A DNA stretch of 64,000 nucleotides, taken from assembly GCF_002127325.2 (NCBI RefSeq), contig NC_035436.2, forward strand, positions 18,548,205 to 18,612,204, read 5' to 3'. The DNA is from Helianthus annuus. Lineage: Eukaryota; Streptophyta; Magnoliopsida; Asterales; Asteraceae. This document shows, one piece after another, positions 58,574 through 64,000 of the stretch (positions within the stretch are counted from its first letter, which is position 1; each line of letters starts with the position of its first letter). Under the pieces are notes generated by a model. It saw nothing but the letters and a program-made list of their open reading frames with translations, was not told where the DNA came from and searched no databases. The translations under genes were made by a program, and so were the position numbers.

Positions 58574-61204
58574 TCCTCCCCCCGTTGCTCTTGGTAGCTT
58601 CAGCCTCAGTAGTGGTTGTACTGTTCGCGAACAATTGGGGATACTTTTGTTTCATCTGATCTTCGCGTTCCCAGGTGAACTCTGGGCCACGACGGGAGTT
58701 CCAACGAACTCGAACAAGAGGTATTCTAGTGTTCTTAAGGACCTTGACATCCCGATCCGTGATTTTAACTGGTTCCTCGACGAATCGCAACTGTTCGTCG
58801 ATACTGATCTCCTTCAAAGGAACTATGAGGGTCTCATCTGACAGACACTTCTTCAGATTCGACATGTGGAAGACGTTGTGAACTGCACCGAGTTCTGCTG
58901 GTAGGTTCAGTTTGTAGGCCACCTTTCCTATTCTTTCTATGATCTCGAATGGTCCGACATATCGCGGATTGAGTTTGCCTCGTTTACCAAAACGAACTAC
59001 ACCCTTCCAGGGCGAAACTTTGAGTAGCACTCGATCCCCAACTTGAAACTCGAGTGGTTTCCTACGCTTATCGGCGTAGCTTTTCTGACGGTCACGAGCT
59101 GCCACCATGCGTTGCCGTATCTGCGCAATCCATTTAGTAGCATCAACTACCATTTCTGGACCTGTGATTTGGCTATCCCCCACCTCTGCCCAACAGAGAG
59201 GTGACCGGCATTTACGTCCGTACAGTGCCTCGAATGGAGCGGCTTGGATGCTGGTATGGTAACTGTTATTGTATGAAAACTCCACTAAAGGGAGATGCTT
59301 TTCCCAGCTGTTGCCGAAATCAATAACACATGCCCGAAGCATGTCTTCTAGGGTTTGCATCGTGCGCTCAGACTACCCATCCGTCTGAGGGTGATATGCT
59401 GTGCTCATGTCTAATCGAGAGCCAAAAGATTTGTGCATTGCTTGCCACAGTTCTGAAGTAAATTATGCATCACGATCCAAAATAATAGAGGTTGGTACCC
59501 CGTGCCTTGAGACAACTTCCTTGAGATATACATCTGCTAGAGTGGAGAACTTGTCCGTTTCCTTAATAGCCAGGAAGTGTGCAGACTTTGTGAGTCGTTC
59601 CACGATCACCCAAATGGTATCGTTCCCACGTTGAGATCTAGTTAGGCCAGTAACAAAATCCATGGAAATTTCCTCCCATTTCCACTGTGGTATCTTGGGT
59701 TGCTGTAGTAGGCCTGACGGTTTCTGATATTCCGTTTTGACTCTCGCACAAGTCAAACACTTGCCAATGTAAGTTGCTATGTGGGCTTTCATGCTAGGCC
59801 ACCAATACGTAGTTCTGAGATCGTGGTACATTTTATCCGAACCTGGATGTACCGAGTAGCGAGACTTATGTGCTTCGTCCATTACAAGTTCTCGTAAACC
59901 GCCATATAGTGGGACCCAAATACGCCCCGTTACATAATAGGCACCGTCTTCCTTTTGTTCTAATCGTTGCCTTGAGCCACGTAAGGCTTCAGCCCTTACG
60001 TTTTCTGGTTTCAATGCTTCTACCTGAGCATCTCGTATCTGTGCAGGAAGACCAGACTGAATAGTAAGCTGTAGTGCTCGCACGCGTCTAGGTAGAGTGT
60101 CTTTTTGACTGAGAGCGTCAGCCACAACGTTGGCTTTGCCTGGATGGTACTTGATGGCGTATTCGTAATCGTTAAGTAGTTTAACCCATCGACGTTGACG
60201 CATGTTCAATTCCTTCTGCTTGAAGATATGCTCGAGACTCCTGTGATCGGTGTAGATAGTGCACTTGGTACCGTACAGGTAGTGTCGCCATATCTTGAGC
60301 GCGAAAACAACGGCTCCCAGCTCTATATCGTGCGTCGTGTAGTTCCGTTCGTGAACCTTGAGTTGGCGCGAAGCGTAAGAAATAACTTTATCCCGTTGCA
60401 TCAATACACAACCAAGCCCCTGTATCGATGCGTCACAATAGACCACAAAATCGTCCGTGCCCTTTGGCAATGAGAGGATAGGTGCACTGCAAAGTCTATG
60501 CTTTAAGTGCTGAAAAGCGGTTTCCTTAGTATTACCCCAACGGTAGGTGACACCCTTCTGTGTTAGTAGTGTAAGCGGCTGTGCAATCTTTGAGAAATCT
60601 TTAATGAATCTTCTGTAATAACCCGCCAAACCCAAGAATTGGCGTATTTCCGTTGGTGTACGTGGTGCAGGCCAGTTCCTGATCGAATCTACCTTGGATG
60701 GATGAACATGGATCCCATCCTTGTTTACCACATGGCCTAGAAAGTGGACTTCATGAAGCCAGAAGTCGCATTTCGAAAAACTTGGTGTACAATTGCTCTG
60801 TTCGAAGGAGCTTCAAAATAAGTCGCAAATGCTGCTCGTGTTCCTCCTGACTCTTAGAGTAGATCAGGATGTCGTCGATGAATACAATCACAAACTTATC
60901 TAGGTAGGGCTTGCACACCCTGTTCATAAGGTCCATAAAGACTGCCGGTGCGTTTGTCAACCTGAATGGCATGACAAGAAACTCGTAGTGGCCGTAACGG
61001 GTTCTAAATGCGGTTTTGGAGACGTCCTCATCCCGGACTCTCAGCTGATGATATCCTGACCTCAGGTCTATCTTGGAATAGTAGCTCGACCCTTGCAACT
61101 GGTCGAATAGTCATCAATACGTGGAAGAGGATAGCGGTTCTTCACTGTTACCTTATTCAGTTCACGGTAGTCAATGCACATCCTGAAGGTACCGTCCTTC
61201 TTTT
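58569..61204 (-). pseudogene. pol: Gypsy pol: RT, RNase H, integrase (younger element)
   Basis: Order on the minus strand: RT from about 61204 ([14 protein letters not shown]; catalytic [10 protein letters not shown]), RNase H ([25 protein letters not shown]), then integrase with an HHCC zinc region ([11 protein letters not shown]...CLTCARVK), first Asp in SMDFVTGL, second in ILDRDA and Glu in LVEFSYNNS. It ends in a C-terminal module with [11 protein letters not shown] and [17 protein letters not shown], resembling the chromodomain-type tail of Tekay/Del chromoviruses. Breaks: a deletion joining the protease linker to the RT start near 61245, shifts near 61110 and 60775, a TGA after DRDA (near 59463) and a TAG near 59370. 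Copying and integration roles are from family knowledge; this copy cannot make an intact Pol. Confidence 0.88.
58574..58586 (-). other. Polypurine tract of younger Gypsy
   Basis: Minus strand CAACGGGGGGAGGA lies directly before the TGTGACACC start of the 3' LTR. Confidence 0.85.
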
Positions 61205-63088
61205 TCACGAATAATACTCGAGCTCCCCAGGGCGAAGAGCTAAGCGATACGGTGCTCGAGCTATAGGTGCTGCTCTTGGAGCTAGCTCGATCTGGAATTC
61301 GACCTGGCGATGAGGCGGTAACCCAGGTAGATCTTCAGGGAACACCTGAGGAAAGTCACGTACACCCGGAATATCTTCCAATCTCCTTTCTTTTGCTGTT
61401 GCATCAGTAACGAGTGCCAAAATGGCAGTGTGCCCCTTTCGTAAACACTTCTGGGCCTTCAGAATGGAGATGATGCCAACCACTGCACCACTCTTGTCGC
61501 CTTGAACTTCGAGAGGTTCTTTACCAGAACGAGGAATACGAACTACCTTCTCTTTGCATAAGATATCTGCTTGTTGTTGGGATAACCAATCCATTCCAAT
61601 GACGATGTCGAAACTACCTAGAGCTATGGGAATGAGATCAATAGAGAAAGTCTGACCAGCGAGGATAAGATTACAACCCTGAACTATGTGTGTGGCCTCA
61701 AGACTTTTACCGTTAGCTAACTCTACGACATGTTTGGTGTTTAAGGGAGTTGGTGCACGTTTTAACATTTGGCTAACTTTCAAAGACATATAACTCGTAT
61801 CCGCACCCGAATCAAACAAAACAGTAACATAAAAGTCGTCGAGGAGAAACTTACCCATTACCACGTTGGGATCATTCTTTGCTTCTCCCTGCCCCAGCAC
61901 AAATGCACGTCCCCTAGCTTCATTGCCATTATTGTTTCCACCGTTGTTGTTCCCATTGCCCTGATTGTTATTGTTGTTGCGATTCTGGTTCAACTGGGGG
62001 CAATCCTGCTTGAAGTGGCCTTCAGCACCACACTGAAAGCATCCCCTGTTGCCTCGCTATTGCTGCTGCTGTTGGTTTTGAGGAGCTGGTGGTTGTTGTT
62101 GGTTCTGATTTGCAAGTCGTGAGCTCCTGCAATCTTTAGCTTCGTGCCCTATCTTGAGACATCTCTGACAGCGGCCCTTGCGGCACTGACCACTGTGGTG
62201 TCTGTTGCACCTGTTACATAGTGGGTGAATTCCCCGATATCCACCCTGCCCCTGACCACCAGAAGTTTGCTGACCCGGGCTCTGGTAATCACTATTCTTG
62301 CGCTGCTGCTGTGCTTGAGACTGAACGGTAGCTGAACCCTTGCTGGAATCCCCATCCCATTTCCGCTTGTTGTCATTGGGGTTAGCAGGAGTAGCAGAAG
62401 TGGTAGCAGTAGCACTGATGCGCTAAGGCAGCCTGTTCTGTTCCACTGCCTGATCTGTGAGGCGATGAGCAAGACGCTGAATATCCTGAATATTATTAAG
62501 GTTAGCCGATGTCACGTGGCTCTGAATTTCTGGCGCTAGCCCCTTGAGGTACAACTCAATGCGCTTGACTGGAGGGTCCACCATGGTTGGACACAAGATG
62601 GCCAGCTCGTTTGACCGCTTTGTATAAGCTTCAATTTCCGACCCTGTCATTTTCAGATGATATAGCTCCACCTCCAACTTGTGGATGTCATCACGTGTGC
62701 AGTATTCTCGCTTGATCAGTTCCTTGAAATCGTTCCAAGGGGTGGCGTTAGCAGCTGCCAACCCTAATAACTGAACTTGCACGTTCCACCAAGTCAGCGC
62801 AATTCCTTCTAAAGTACTAGTGGCGTATTTCACCCTGCGAGCCTCAGGGCATTCACACATTTCAAACACCGACTCGAGCTTCTCAAACCAGTGGAGGAGT
62901 CCCACTGCTCCTTCAGTGCCACTAAATGTGCTTGGACGACAGTCCATGAAGTTCTTGAAAGTGCAAACAGGTTGCTGAGCGTGTTGACCTCCTGCCTGTG
63001 CGGCTGCAAGTGCCGCAACAACTTGTTCGTTAATGAGAGCCGTCAACTGGGCTTGTGTCATGTTAATACGTCCAGACATGATCTTCAT
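61205..63088 (-). pseudogene. gag: Gypsy gag-protease (younger element)
   Basis: ATG at 63088 (MKIMSGRINMTQ). The Gag domain contains YATSTLEGIALTWWN and REYCTRDDIHKLEVEL, followed by three zinc knuckles (CNRCNRHHSGQC, CQRCLKIGHEAKDC, CFQCGAEGHFKQDC) and a protease with LFDSGADTSYM. There is no intron-like insertion: the Gly-Gly junction is continuous. Two in-frame TAG codons (near 62423 and 62056) interrupt it, the second at a Gln position, and the frame is lost at 61205-61245 through a deletion of roughly 70 bp. Gag and protease share one frame, as usual for this lineage. Confidence 0.88.
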
Positions 63089-63396
63089 GGTAAAGGTAAC
63101 ATAAGTGAGAGAGGTTCGCGAAAAATGCGATGACAGAAAAGAGTAAGCACACAAGTGTTCTCAAGCAATAGTGGTTATGTGTATCTAAGCATACCCTGAG
63201 CAAAGTTCTATGTAATCTAGCAAGTAGGCAATATAAAACATAAACCATATTACCTAGAATGTTGAGTCTTGCACGTGGAGCGAAGCGTCGTTGTGGATCG
63301 TAGAGAGCACTGTTCTGGTTATAGTCTGGTTTTAATAAAAACGTTTTCCCCTTATTAAAACCAAGTTCTCTATAACCAATGGCTCTGATACCAATT
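63089..63396 (-). other. Leader and primer-binding site of younger Gypsy
   Basis: Minus-strand TGGTATCAGAGCC at 63381-63393 next to the LTR. The leader of about 300 bp matches the leaders at 14778-15064 and 41639-41933. Confidence 0.85.
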
Positions 63397-64000
63397 TGTC
63401 ACACCCCCAAAAAATCCACACACGGAGCACCACCGCTTGGAGGCGTGACATGACTAGGATCAAGCCACCAATCATATTGAACATAGCATATAATTAAAGT
63501 AACTCATCAATACGAAGGGTGTTCCAAAAACCAAACATAAGTAATTGTATAGCGGAAGCATAAATGTAAACCCAATGTAAGTAATAAGTTCAAATGTTTA
63601 AATGTTTTAGCATGGCATCCACGATCCATGTCCCACAACGACTGCGCCTCCCGTGCAAGCTCCATGCATGCCTAAGGTCCTGCAAGGCATGTAACAGAGA
63701 GTCAACAACAAAGTTGAGCGAGTTCACAGTTGGTTGTTCAGTGATCGTAATAGTATAGTAGGCCGTATGTTCGCTTAGTCAATCATGTTTCGTATGCATT
63801 TGTATCGCAGCCCTCTAGGCATGTGTGCAAAGATTAGTGGGAGTTTCCCAAGTATTCTAGACTAGGTATATTTGTATCGCAGCCCACCCGGCATGTGTGC
63901 GAAGTTTAGTGTATGGTTCGCAGCCATTCCAGGCATGTGTGCGAAGATTGGTTCTATTATCGCAGCCATTCCCGTCGTGTGTGCGAAGAGAAGTATTTGT
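63397..64000 (-). mobile_element. 5' LTR of younger Gypsy, partial (runs off right edge)
   Basis: First 604 bp of the LTR, collinear with 56349-56952, with 12 substitutions and no indels. Confidence 0.93.

Overview
This is a transposon-dominated stretch of nuclear DNA from a plant, most probably a eudicot. The reasons are chromovirus-type Gypsy and Copia remains with initiator-tRNA primer sites, MULE-like and CACTA-like DNA transposon ends, and long AT-rich non-coding spacers. Two gag-like proteins look like families I associate with Asteraceae genomes, but that family-level guess rests on memory and is not proven. I see no intact host gene, rRNA, tRNA, CRISPR array or bacterial-type feature. 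Every long reading frame belongs to a retroelement, and nearly all are broken.

Layout: (1) 1-2678 is the 5' end of a minus-strand Ty1/Copia element (LTR, primer site, broken gag) that leaves the window on the left. (2) 2679-56348 is a tandem duplication with a period of about 27.9 kb. Unit A runs to about 30698 and unit B follows. Each unit holds, in order: an AT-rich spacer; a minus-strand gag-only LTR element; a minus-strand Gypsy element cut off at the start of reverse transcriptase; a plus-strand gag-only LTR element; a CACTA-type end; a long-TIR element with a second TIR element nested in it; and a MULE-like element holding a small coding-free LTR retroelement. The right end of the same MULE, followed by the same 9-bp target duplication, marks the left edge of unit A and the A/B junction, so the array probably arose by unequal exchange and may have more copies. 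(3) At 56349 unit B is interrupted by a younger, nearly full-length Gypsy element whose second LTR runs off the right edge.

The two units differ by about 3% where I compared them base by base (13 of about 460 positions). They also differ by clear private events: a 912-bp internal tandem duplication in A, a 438-bp solo LTR with a 5-bp target duplication in B, two microhomology-type deletions in B, and the Gypsy insertion in B. These give a relative timeline.

The most interesting signals are: the gag-only elements of both orientations, which share a protein architecture, a TATA-driven leader and a leader intron; short CpG-containing motifs reiterated through the promoter, leader intron and 3' LTR of each family, with one motif vocabulary shared by unrelated elements; and a 97-bp GT-AG insertion in the truncated Gypsy gag whose exact removal restores the frame seen in the younger Gypsy copy.
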